10,429 bases of DNA from Chromatiales bacterium (GTDB lineage Bacteria; Pseudomonadota; Gammaproteobacteria; UBA6429; Thiohalophilaceae). The position numbers were made by a program, and so were the translations under genes. The stretch lies in the NCBI GenBank assembly GCA_027070385.1, contig JALXDW010000489.1, forward strand, positions 1-10,429, written 5' to 3'. Positions 1-6,332 of this stretch are shown piece after piece. Below the pieces are notes generated by a model that saw only the letters and a program-made list of their open reading frames with translations, made no database searches and was not told the origin of the DNA. Position 1 is the first letter of the stretch. Every line of letters starts with the position of its first letter.

Positions 1-866
1 CAATGATGGCTTTCTTTTTGTTACTTTGGTTGCTGGGTATTACTGATGAAGCTCAACGTGATGGCATTTCCGATTATTTCAAAAACCCGGCCGGTATAAA
101 AGGTATTGGTGGTGCCAGCACCAGTATGATTAAACTTGGTGGGGCAAAAGAAATGCCGCGTGGAGACCGAACACGTGACCAGGATGTCAGTCAGAAAACT
201 GAACAACCGATTCGAAAAAAAGGTGAAGAAGAACTGGAAGTAGACGGCAATAAATCAAAAGAAACAACAGAAGAACAGGCCAAACGTCAAGCCGACAAAA
301 AAGTTCTGGATAATTTGTTGCAAATCTTGAAGAAAGCGATTGAGCAAAGTGCATCGTTACGAAAATTTAAGGAACAACTGTATCTTGATATTACACCGGA
401 TGGGTTGAGGATTCAGATTTTTGATAAAAAAAATCGTCCGATGTTTGATTTAGGTAGTGCCAAATTAAAACCGTACACAAAAAAAATATTGTATGAAATT
501 GCAAAGATAATCCGTACAGTTCCGAATCGAATCAGTATCAGTGGACATACCGACGCTACCCGTTTTCATAAAGGTTACATTTTATATGAAAATGATTATG
601 GTGAAGAAGTGAAGTTACCTTATACAAACTGGGAGTTGTCTGCCGACAGGGCAAATGCTGCACGGCGAACCTTGTTGAAAGGCGGTGTGCGAGCAGAGCA
701 GATTGGCCGGGTAGTGGGTTTTTCTTCTTCGGTACTATATAACAAGAAAAATAAAACCGACCCGAGTAATCGTCGCATTACCATTGTTGTTATGAACAGA
801 AAGTCAGAGCTGGATATGAAGTTAACAGAAGGTTCGGATTCAATAAAACAGGAAATAACCAACTAG
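1..866 (+). CDS. motB: Flagellar stator protein MotB, 5'-truncated by window edge
   Basis: MotB anchors the stator to peptidoglycan and, with MotA, forms the ion channel that drives flagellar rotation. The visible part is 287 residues from the first full codon at position 3, but that Met is not the start. It continues the family pattern in which the ion-binding Asp lies about five residues before the MMAFFLL stretch, so the Asp, the cytoplasmic N-terminus and the true start are missing. Visible are the rest of the single membrane helix (residues 1-12), the plug-like GISDYF segment (21-26), a charged linker (about 50-105), and an OmpA-type peptidoglycan-binding domain (about 125-265) with SGHTDA at 180-185 and NWELSADRANAARR at 209-222. 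The loop between these two motifs is about twice the length I recall for E. coli MotB. The gene converges on rsgA with 29 bases between the stop codons. motA probably lies just upstream. Proton or sodium use cannot be decided from this fragment. Confidence 0.95.
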   Translation, partial: MMAFFLLLWLLGITDEAQRDGISDYFKNPAGIKGIGGASTSMIKLGGAKEMPRGDRTRDQDVSQKTEQPIRKKGEEELEVDGNKSKETTEEQAKRQADKKVLDNLLQILKKAIEQSASLRKFKEQLYLDITPDGLRIQIFDKKNRPMFDLGSAKLKPYTKKILYEIAKIIRTVPNRISISGHTDATRFHKGYILYENDYGEEVKLPYTNWELSADRANAARRTLLKGGVRAEQIGRVVGFSSSVLYNKKNKTDPSNRRITIVVMNRKSELDMKLTEGSDSIKQEITN

Positions 867-876
867 GGACAGTGTT

Positions 877-902
877 GCAGTGAATCAAGTACTGATCACT
901 GC
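877..902. terminator. Weak dyad between converging motB and rsgA
   Basis: A perfect 7-bp inverted repeat, GCAGTGA (877-883) and TCACTGC (896-902), with a 12-base loop lies in the gap between the converging stop codons and overlaps the rsgA stop. No T-run follows on either strand, so a classical intrinsic terminator is not shown. It may still be a weak bidirectional stem-loop or a chance repeat. Confidence 0.2.
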
Positions 903-1801
903 TCAAGGGAGTCAAAGATTGACAGATAGCTTTGGTAGCGTTGTTGGCTAATATCCCCTTTTTTTACCGCAGCGACAACAGCGCAACCCGGTTCGGCATG
1001 GTGCAGGCAGTCCCTGAATTTACAATGTTCACTGTAGTGCTGAATTTCACGAAAGCCACGCGCCAATTTATTTTTTTCAATATTCCATAAACCAAATTCC
1101 CGAATACCCGGTGAATCAATCAGTTTTCCATTATCCGGAATATGATAAAGGTAAGCGGTGGTTGTTGTGTGTTTGCCTTTGTGAGTGCTATCGGATATTT
1201 CTTTTGTTACAGCCGGTTGGGTTGGTAAAATTGCATTGACAATGGATGATTTTCCAACGCCTGACTGCCCAACAACAATATTGGTTTTATTTGCGGTCAT
1301 TGCGAGCAGCGATGTTATTCCCTGTTTAATTTTGGCACTGCAATAAAATACGGGAATATTAATATCTATGTATATTTTCAGGTCATCCTTTAACATTTCA
1401 AGTTGTTCAGGCTTGAGCAAGTCAACTTTATTAAGCACGATAATCGGATTAAAACCTGAAAATTCTGCGGCAACCAAATAACGGTCGATAAGGCCAAATT
1501 TAACAGTATCATTGGCACTAATGACAATAATCATCTGATCAATATTGGCTGCAATTTGTTTAGGCTTTGGGTTTAAATTATTGCGACGGGATAAAATACT
1601 TGTACGAGACAAGATTTTTATAATGACATTCTCATTGTTTTGCTCAGATTTAAAACAAACATTGTCGCCACATAAAGGTTTCCCGATATTTTTTAAAGAT
1701 TTGGCCGTGAGCAGGCGTTTGTCGGTTGTTTCTATTTTACATTGGTTACCATAACTGGCAATGACAGTGGCATGTTGAGCGGTTTGTACGTCCTGTGACA
1801 T
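896..1801 (-). CDS. rsgA: Ribosome small-subunit-dependent GTPase A (RsgA)
   Basis: RsgA is a circularly permuted GTPase that binds the 30S subunit and uses GTP hydrolysis to check and finish its maturation. The 301 residues show an N-terminal OB-fold region (about 8-65). The G motifs then follow in permuted order: NKVD (G4, 124-127), SAK (G5, 155-157), GQSGVGKSS (G1/P-loop, 178-186), the HKGKHTTT switch I region (207-214) and DSPG (G3, 229-232). The C-terminal zinc motif has C260, C265, H267 and C273 in the expected spacing. It is shorter than the roughly 350-residue E. coli protein because the basic N-terminal extension is missing. The ATG at 1801 is preceded in frame by a stop (TGA at 1810-1808) and has no clear Shine-Dalgarno sequence, so translation may depend on coupling to the cytochrome gene, whose stop is 14 bases upstream. 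It is the last gene of the M48-cytochrome-rsgA unit. Confidence 0.97.
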   Translation of the reverse strand: MSQDVQTAQHATVIASYGNQCKIETTDKRLLTAKSLKNIGKPLCGDNVCFKSEQNNENVIIKILSRTSILSRRNNLNPKPKQIAANIDQMIIVISANDTVKFGLIDRYLVAAEFSGFNPIIVLNKVDLLKPEQLEMLKDDLKIYIDINIPVFYCSAKIKQGITSLLAMTANKTNIVVGQSGVGKSSIVNAILPTQPAVTKEISDSTHKGKHTTTTAYLYHIPDNGKLIDSPGIREFGLWNIEKNKLARGFREIQHYSEHCKFRDCLHHAEPGCAVVAAVKKGDISQQRYQSYLSIFDSLEQ

Positions 1802-1815
1802 ATTACGTCAGGTGG

Positions 1816-2118
1816 TTATTCTTTAAAGTGGTAAAAGTTAGAATTCAGGTAATGCTGAACATCAAGAATCTGATCTTCTGGCCAGTTACTTCCTAAACTG
1901 TTTTTACAACGTTTTAACTGTGTTTCCAAACCGCTTAACGAGTCTATTTTTCGATTTTCACGAGTGTATATTTCATTTCCTTTTTCTCCGTAAATAGCTG
2001 CATGGCAACTGATACAGTTACTGTCATGTAATTCCTGTCCGCGTTTTATATCAACTGCAAAGCTGCTGTTGCTTATAAATAATATAAAAAGGCTGGATGT
2101 GAGATACAGTGTCTTCAT
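1816..2118 (-). CDS. Small periplasmic c-type cytochrome (mono-haem)
   Basis: This encodes a 100-residue exported protein. A signal peptide covers about residues 1-21, with a hydrophobic core and probable cleavage after SFA. One haem-attachment motif, CISCH (C35, C38, H39), follows, and the C-terminus is a short helix-like DVQHYLNSNFYHF region. The mature chain contains no Met, so the usual Met axial ligand of class I cytochromes c is absent; candidate distal ligands are H31, H89 and H97. A lone C71 precedes a conserved-looking W79. From memory, short cytochromes with a YTR...RC...W...YLN..YY.F pattern occur near M48 peptidase genes in gammaproteobacteria, but the electron donor and acceptor are unknown. 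The ATG lies one base after the M48 stop codon (TAA-A-ATG), so translational coupling is likely. rsgA follows after 14 bases. The cytochrome call is firm; the physiological role is not inferable from the sequence. Confidence 0.85.
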   Translation of the reverse strand: MKTLYLTSSLFILFISNSSFAVDIKRGQELHDSNCISCHAAIYGEKGNEIYTRENRKIDSLSGLETQLKRCKNSLGSNWPEDQILDVQHYLNSNFYHFKE

Positions 2119-2119
2119 T

Positions 2120-3370
2120 TTATATTTTTGCTAAATGTGCAATGCGTACAGGTGCGGGTGGATGTGAATCATAAAAAGCAGAGTAAACCGGATCCGGAGT
2201 CAGTGTGTTGGAATTTTCCTTGTAAAGTTTGACCAGAGCGGTAATCAGATTATTGGCATTGGTGTTTGCTGCTGCAAATTCATCTGCTTCAAATTCATGT
2301 TTACGACTCATTAGTGAAAAGAGTGGGGTCAGAAATATACTGATTAGAGGGGTAACCAGCATAAATAAAATCAGTGCCATGTATGAAGAAACCTCTTTCA
2401 CACCAAGGCCTTCATAAATAAAGCGTTGATCAATTAACCAGGCAAGTAGAGCCAACCCGGCCAGACTTATCAATGCCATTGTTATGATACGCTTTTTAAT
2501 ATGGTTTCGTTTAAAATGCCCCAGTTCATGTGCAAGCACTGCTTCAATTTCATCATGTTTTAGTGAATCAAGCAGGGTGTCAAAGAAGACAATACGTTTG
2601 TTGTTGCCAAAGCCGGTAAAGTAGGCATTACCATGACTGGATCGTTTTGAACCGTCCATAATAAAAACCCCGTTACTGGTAAAGCCACAGCGTTCGAGTA
2701 GTTGAGTAATTTTTGATTTAAGCTCAGGTTCATCCAGAGGGGTGAATTTGTTGAAGATAGGAGCAATAACAGCAGGGTAGAGCCACATCATTAACATACT
2801 AAAACCAAACCAACTGCCCCAAACATAAAGCCACCAGTATGGATTGCCATCACGTAAGTCCATTAACCAAAGTACAAAGTACAAAAAAGGTAAACCGATT
2901 ACAAGCATAATGATTGTCTGTTTTAACATGTCGCTGATGTACATTTTAAAAGTCAGGCGGTTAAAACCAAATTTTTCTTCAATCACAAACGTTTTGTACA
3001 AGCTGAAGGGAATGTCCAGTAATCCGGAAATAAGACTGAAGCCCGCGATGACGAAAATACCGGTATAAATGGGCGTTAACTCAAAGGAGCGAATAAATTC
3101 GTCCAGTAATTGTAATCCACCTCCTATCGTCCAGATTGCTATTACGACTGTACTGGCACTGAGTTCGAGCAAGCCAAATTTATTTCGTGTGATGGTGTAA
3201 TCGGCTGCTTTTTGGTGTGCTTCAAGCGATATTTTGTCAGCAAAGGCAGCCGGTACGCTGGCTCGATGTGCCTGTATGTGCTTAATTTGACGGCGTGACA
3301 ACCAGAGTTGTAAGACATAGGATGCAATGAGCAGTAAAATAAAACCGGTTTGAATATCGTTGGCTGTCAT
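2120..3370 (-). CDS. M48 family integral membrane metallopeptidase (Ste24/CAAX protease 1-like)
   Basis: This is a 416-residue zinc endopeptidase of the inner membrane. Several hydrophobic segments cover the N-terminal half (about 8-24, 70-88, 100-120, 150-170, 180-205), matching the Peptidase_M48 N-terminal domain, and two more lie at about 296-313 and 330-352. The catalytic motif HELGH is at 281-285 in the context VLAHELGHFKRNH, giving two His ligands and the catalytic Glu. The EFEAD motif at 359-363 supplies the third zinc ligand and the conserved Asp. The end, SHPPAPVRI (402-410), is also typical of Ste24-like proteins. Bacterial members are generally taken to act in membrane protein turnover or quality control rather than true prenyl-protein processing, since bacteria usually lack CAAX substrates; that is inference here. 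It is the first gene of a minus-strand unit with the cytochrome and rsgA, is divergent from orn, and its ATG has no strong Shine-Dalgarno sequence. Confidence 0.93.
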   Translation of the reverse strand: MTANDIQTGFILLLIASYVLQLWLSRRQIKHIQAHRASVPAAFADKISLEAHQKAADYTITRNKFGLLELSASTVVIAIWTIGGGLQLLDEFIRSFELTPIYTGIFVIAGFSLISGLLDIPFSLYKTFVIEEKFGFNRLTFKMYISDMLKQTIIMLVIGLPFLYFVLWLMDLRDGNPYWWLYVWGSWFGFSMLMMWLYPAVIAPIFNKFTPLDEPELKSKITQLLERCGFTSNGVFIMDGSKRSSHGNAYFTGFGNNKRIVFFDTLLDSLKHDEIEAVLAHELGHFKRNHIKKRIITMALISLAGLALLAWLIDQRFIYEGLGVKEVSSYMALILFMLVTPLISIFLTPLFSLMSRKHEFEADEFAAANTNANNLITALVKLYKENSNTLTPDPVYSAFYDSHPPAPVRIAHLAKI

Positions 3371-3427
3371 AGGGTATCGCTTTGAATATATTTTAATAAA
3401 GGTTATAAAAACTGTTAGACTGCGGTA

Positions 3428-3433
3428 ATTATA
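3428..3433 (-). promoter_or_regulatory. Candidate sigma-70 -10 box for the M48-cytochrome-rsgA unit
   Basis: Read on the minus strand, these bases are a perfect TATAAT, about 58 bases before the M48 start codon, which would give a leader of about 50 bases. The best -35 match at a suitable distance (TTAGCT, about 18 bases upstream) agrees with TTGACA at only three positions. The box lies in the 107-base divergent gap with orn, whose own promoter must be in the same gap but shows no convincing pair of boxes. Confidence 0.35.
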
Positions 3434-3477
3434 TCGAGTTCATTCACCGATAGCTAACATATATTTAAGGAATAACC

Positions 3478-4026
3478 ATGGGACAAAATGCAAACAACCT
3501 GATTTGGATCGATCTGGAAATGACCGGGTTGGATACACAAAATGACGTTATTATTGAAATTGCTACCATCGTAACGGATGCCGATCTGAATATTCTTGCT
3601 GAAGGTCCCATGATAGCGATACATCAGCCCGATTCTGTTATGAGCGGTATGGATGACTGGAATACCAAACAGCATGGGGGCTCCGGCCTGACTGAAAGGG
3701 TTAAACAAAGCCAGTACAATGAGGCTCAAGCCGAAAAAGAAACCATCGATTTTTTGCGGCAATATGTTCCGGCAAAAGCCTCACCGATGTGTGGCAATAG
3801 TATTTGTCAGGACAGACGTTTTCTAGCACGTTGTATGCCTGAATTAGAGGCTTTTTTTCATTACCGCAATCTGGATGTGAGCAGTATTAAGGAATTGGTC
3901 AAGCGCTGGAAGCCAGGCATCAGCAGTGGTTTGTCAAAGCAGTCTTCACATCTGGCGATGGATGATGTGAAAGATTCTATTAACGAACTTATCTATTACC
4001 GCACACATTTTATTAATCTGGATTAA
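3478..4026 (+). CDS. orn: Oligoribonuclease (DEDDh 3'-5' exoribonuclease)
   Basis: Orn degrades the shortest RNA products, especially dinucleotides, to mononucleotides. In bacteria using c-di-GMP it also removes pGpG, the linear breakdown product. The 182-residue length fits the family (E. coli 181). All five catalytic residues are present at the E. coli positions: D12 and E14 in [11 protein letters not shown]112 in the QDRRFL motif, and H158 and D163 in [12 protein letters not shown] small variation is Cys instead of the Gly I expect in the [11 protein letters not shown] stretch (C110); it is not a catalytic position. The start at 3478 is supported by AAGGA at 3467-3471, six bases upstream. 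The gene is divergent from the M48 peptidase gene and is followed by a 256-base gap before fliL, so it is probably not part of the flagellar operon. Confidence 0.98.
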   Translation: MGQNANNLIWIDLEMTGLDTQNDVIIEIATIVTDADLNILAEGPMIAIHQPDSVMSGMDDWNTKQHGGSGLTERVKQSQYNEAQAEKETIDFLRQYVPAKASPMCGNSICQDRRFLARCMPELEAFFHYRNLDVSSIKELVKRWKPGISSGLSKQSSHLAMDDVKDSINELIYYRTHFINLD

Positions 4027-4054
4027 AGATACAACGGATTTTCCTCCCATTTTT

Positions 4055-4068
4055 CTATTTTAAAATAG
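4055..4068. repeat. AT-rich perfect palindrome downstream of orn
   Basis: CTATTTTAAAATAG is a perfect 14-base palindrome 28 bases after the orn stop codon. A second short hairpin, CGAGT/ACTCG with a five-base loop, lies at 4077-4091. Neither is followed by a T-run, so this is not a standard intrinsic terminator. The pair may contribute to ending orn transcription or protecting its 3' end; this is speculative. Confidence 0.35.
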
Positions 4069-4111
4069 CCTTCTTCCGAGTCAGTAACTCGACAAGCTGT
4101 TCCCTGATATG

Positions 4112-4127
4112 CGTCAATGGATTGACG
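4112..4127. promoter_or_regulatory. Putative FleQ-type activator binding site (7-bp inverted repeat)
   Basis: CGTCAAT-GG-ATTGACG is a perfect inverted repeat with 7-base arms. The inner 14 bases (4113-4126) agree at 12 positions with the FleQ consensus as I recall it from Pseudomonas aeruginosa work, GTCANTAAATTGAC; the two differences are central (GG for AA). The site is centred about 77 bases upstream of the -24 element and about 94 bases upstream of the expected transcription start, a normal distance for a sigma-54 enhancer-binding protein. Occupancy by a FleQ/FlrA/FlrC-like regulator is inference, as no regulator gene is in the window. Confidence 0.6.
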
Positions 4128-4187
4128 TAAAGAGTAATTCTTATTCTAATTCATTGATTTATCAGAATATAAATTTTCAGTAGTGCG

Positions 4188-4203
4188 TGGCATGTGTTTT
4201 GCA
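4188..4203 (+). promoter_or_regulatory. Sigma-54 (RpoN) promoter of the fliL operon
   Basis: TGGCATGTGTTTTGCA matches the -24/-12 consensus TGGCACN5TTGCW except for one base (T for C in TGGCAC). The GG at 4189-4190 and GC at 4201-4202 are separated by exactly the required ten bases. Transcription should start near 4213, leaving a leader of about 70 bases before fliL. Sigma-54 control of the fliL operon is known in polarly flagellated Vibrio and Pseudomonas, so position and class fit. It is the only strong promoter seen ahead of the nine-gene flagellar run. Confidence 0.85.
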
Positions 4204-4219
4204 CTTTAAATATTCAAGT

Positions 4220-4232
4220 TCGTTATGAACGA
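4220..4232. repeat. Short inverted repeat in the fliL leader
   Basis: TCGTT-ATG-AACGA is a perfect 5-bp inverted repeat with a three-base centre, lying a few bases after the predicted sigma-54 start site. It could form a small hairpin at the 5' end of the transcript or be a regulator site. A chance repeat of this size is also plausible. Confidence 0.25.
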
Positions 4233-4282
4233 CACCCAATTTATAAAATTTTAATTAAGGCTACTTTCTTTAAGGAAAACGC

Positions 4283-4861
4283 ATGGCAAACAAAGAAGAT
4301 CTTGATCTTGATGTAGAACAGGGTGGTAAAAGCAAAACAAACATGCTGATTATCATCTTAATCGTTGTGATACTCGCTGTTGGTGGCGGTGTTGCCGCGA
4401 TGTTTTTATTTTCCGGTGATGATAGTGATGGTAAAGATGCACATAAAACAGATGAATCTGCTCATGCAGCACCTGCCCATGCGATTTATTTTCCCCTGCG
4501 TCCAACCTTTATTATTAATTTTGAGGACACATCAAAGGCACGTTATGTACAGTTGGATCTGAGTGTGATGTCGAATGATCAACATGCCATTGATTTGGTT
4601 CAGGAACATTCCCCGGTTATCCGCAATAATATTATTACCATACTAAGTAGTCAGAAATATGAAATATTGAATACCCGAGAAGGCAAAGAAAAACTCAGAG
4701 TTCAATTACTCAACTCGATTAATCGGACTATTGCGGCCGAAGTCAGTCATTCTCCACAGCCTGAACATAAAACAGATGATAGTGAAGATGCAGCAGTTCC
4801 TCATACCACAGGGCAGAATTATATTAAAGCCGTTTATTTCACCAGTTTGGTTATGCAGTAG
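4283..4861 (+). CDS. fliL: Flagellar basal body-associated protein FliL
   Basis: FliL is a single-pass inner membrane protein that surrounds or contacts the MotAB stator and supports motor output under load. The 192 residues have a short acidic cytoplasmic N-terminus (1-18), one membrane helix (about 21-43), a low-complexity His/Asp/Ala linker (44-66) and a periplasmic FliL domain (about 68-192). The domain begins with IYFPLRPTFIINF and ends with VYFTSLVMQ, the usual C-terminal signature. An additional low-complexity His/Pro/Asp-rich stretch (about 155-178) separates the long helix from the last strand. The start is set by AAGGA at 4272-4276, six bases before the ATG. It is the first gene of the flagellar operon and is followed by fliM after ten bases. 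Confidence 0.95.
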   Translation: MANKEDLDLDVEQGGKSKTNMLIIILIVVILAVGGGVAAMFLFSGDDSDGKDAHKTDESAHAAPAHAIYFPLRPTFIINFEDTSKARYVQLDLSVMSNDQHAIDLVQEHSPVIRNNIITILSSQKYEILNTREGKEKLRVQLLNSINRTIAAEVSHSPQPEHKTDDSEDAAVPHTTGQNYIKAVYFTSLVMQ

Positions 4862-4871
4862 AGAATAGTTT

Positions 4872-5897
4872 ATGTCGGTTAATGAGCTTCTATCCCAGGA
4901 CGAAATTGATGCGTTATTGCACGGTGTTGATAATGGCGATGTAGAAACTGAAGATACCAATACAAATGATGGTGTTGCCAGACAATTCGATTTTGCATCA
5001 CACGATCGTATCGTTCGCGGCAGGATGCCAACACTTGAAATGATCAATGAACGTTTTGCCAGACAATTTCGGATCAGTGTGTTCAATTTACTACGACGTT
5101 CCGCAGAAATATCAGTCAGTGGTGTGCAAATGCTTAAATTTTCTGAATATTTGCATAGCATGTTTGTTCCTACTAGCTTGAATATTGTCAAAGTTAAACC
5201 CTTACGAGGGCCCGCATTATGTGTGTTTGATCCGAAACTGGTTTTTATTTTAGTAGATAATTTTTTTGGTGGTACAGGGCGTCATGCCAAAATTGAAGGG
5301 CGTGAATTTACACCAACGGAACAACGGGTTATCAGCCTGGTACTTGATCTTGCTTTTAAAGATTTGCAAGAGGCATGGAAACCGGTATTACCCGTTCATT
5401 TTGAATTTTTAAGCAGGGAAGTAAACCCGCAATTTGCCAATATTGTCAGTCCCAATGAAGTTGTTGTGTTAAGCACTTTTCATGTTGAACTTGATGGTGG
5501 TGGAGGTGATTTTCAGGTGACACTGCCATATTCAATGTTGGAGCCTATTCGAGAGTTACTGGATGCTGGTTTGCAGAGTGATGTATCAGAAAAAGATGAT
5601 CGTTGGACCAAGTCTTTATTGGAAGAAATAAAGCTTGCAGAAATACCACTATACACTGAATTTACAAATGTAAATTTATCACTGCGAGATGTAATGAATT
5701 TTAAAGAAGGTGACATTATACCCATTGATTTACCGGAAGAAGTGACCTTATTGAGTGAAGAAATTCCATTATTTCGCTGTGAATACGGTATTTCAGAAGG
5801 GATGATGGCGGTGAAAATTAATCAACCTATTGATAAAGGGTTTATTGTTGCTGATCCCATATTGATGTTAGAAGCAGAAGGAGAAGAAAATGAGTGA
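4872..5897 (+). CDS. fliM: Flagellar motor switch protein FliM
   Basis: FliM is the middle part of the C-ring: it binds CheY-P, contacts FliG, and passes the switch signal. At 341 residues it has normal length. The N-terminal CheY-P-binding peptide is clear (LSQDEIDALL, 7-16), followed by an acidic linker (17-34). A CheC-like middle domain (about 40-235) includes the FFGGTGR motif at 131-137 that belongs to the FliG-contact surface. The C-terminal SpoA domain (about 250-330) ends in GFIVADPILMLE. There is no strong Shine-Dalgarno sequence ahead of the ATG at 4872, so coupling to fliL, whose stop is ten bases upstream, is likely. The last eight bases overlap the start of fliN, and the fliN ribosome binding site lies inside the fliM 3' end. 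The EIDALL peptide implies that a CheY-based chemotaxis system is encoded elsewhere. Confidence 0.98.
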   Translation: MSVNELLSQDEIDALLHGVDNGDVETEDTNTNDGVARQFDFASHDRIVRGRMPTLEMINERFARQFRISVFNLLRRSAEISVSGVQMLKFSEYLHSMFVPTSLNIVKVKPLRGPALCVFDPKLVFILVDNFFGGTGRHAKIEGREFTPTEQRVISLVLDLAFKDLQEAWKPVLPVHFEFLSREVNPQFANIVSPNEVVVLSTFHVELDGGGGDFQVTLPYSMLEPIRELLDAGLQSDVSEKDDRWTKSLLEEIKLAEIPLYTEFTNVNLSLRDVMNFKEGDIIPIDLPEEVTLLSEEIPLFRCEYGISEGMMAVKINQPIDKGFIVADPILMLEAEGEENE

Positions 5898-6321
5898 TTC
5901 AGAGAATGAATCAGATGTAATGGATGAGTGGGCTGAGGCTCTGGAAGAATCAGGCGATGCTGCATCTGCTGATGCTGATACGGATAATTCAGAGAACAGT
6001 TCGGATGTGACAACAGCGGGATTTGACCATCTTGAAGATAGTTCTTCCCCTTCCGGTGACGATATCAATATGGATGTCATTCTGGATATTCCAGTCAAAC
6101 TTTCAATGGAAATTGGACGTACCAGTGTCAACATCAGAAGTTTATTGCAGCTTAATCAGGGCTCTGTGATTGAACTGGATAGAATGGCAGGTGAACCATT
6201 GGATGTACTGGTTAATGGTACATTGATCGCACACGGTGAAGTGGTTGTGGTTAATGAAAAATTTGGTATTCGGTTGACCGATGTAGTGAGTCCGGCCGAA
6301 CGCGTTAAAAAATTACGTTAA
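5890..6321 (+). CDS. fliN: Flagellar motor switch protein FliN
   Basis: FliN forms the base of the C-ring and binds FliH, helping to deliver export substrates. The 143 residues split into a strongly acidic, Ser/Asp/Glu-rich N-terminal arm (1-60) and a C-terminal SpoA domain (about 61-143) starting NMDVILDIPVKLSMEIGRT and ending FGIRLTDVVSPAERVKKL. The domain sequence is standard. The arm is low complexity and presumably disordered. The start is well supported: AAGGAG at 5878-5883 is six bases before the ATG at 5890. The reading frame overlaps the end of fliM by eight bases, which suggests translational coupling and a controlled FliM:FliN ratio. fliO starts 11 bases after the stop. Confidence 0.97.
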   Translation: MSDSENESDVMDEWAEALEESGDAASADADTDNSENSSDVTTAGFDHLEDSSSPSGDDINMDVILDIPVKLSMEIGRTSVNIRSLLQLNQGSVIELDRMAGEPLDVLVNGTLIAHGEVVVVNEKFGIRLTDVVSPAERVKKLR

Positions 6322-6332
6322 TTGATAGAGCA

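Noticed and set aside
3..20. ATG at position 3 as the start of the first gene
   Set aside because: The sequence MMAFFLL continues the MotB membrane helix, whose essential Asp and N-terminus lie upstream, and bases 1-2 (CA) fit the expected Ala codon; the gene is cut by the window edge.
3406..3429. TAAA and GCGGTAAT resembling a sigma-28 (FliA) flagellar promoter ahead of orn
   Set aside because: The spacer between the two parts is 12 bases instead of about 15, the -10 half is imperfect, and orn is a housekeeping gene with no reason for FliA control.
4027..4187. Possible small gene or small RNA in the gap after orn
   Set aside because: I found no open frame with a ribosome site and no stem-loop followed by a T-run; the region is better explained as the operon's upstream control region.
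4706..5191. 161-codon open frame on the minus strand across the fliL-fliM junction
   Set aside because: It is antisense to two unmistakable genes, crosses their boundary, has no recognisable domain and no ribosome binding site that I can see; it is a shadow of the coding strand.
5868..6134. Ser-rich 88-codon minus-strand frame opposite the fliN acidic arm
   Set aside because: It mirrors the repetitive GAT/GAA/TCA codons of the fliN N-terminal region and has no independent support.
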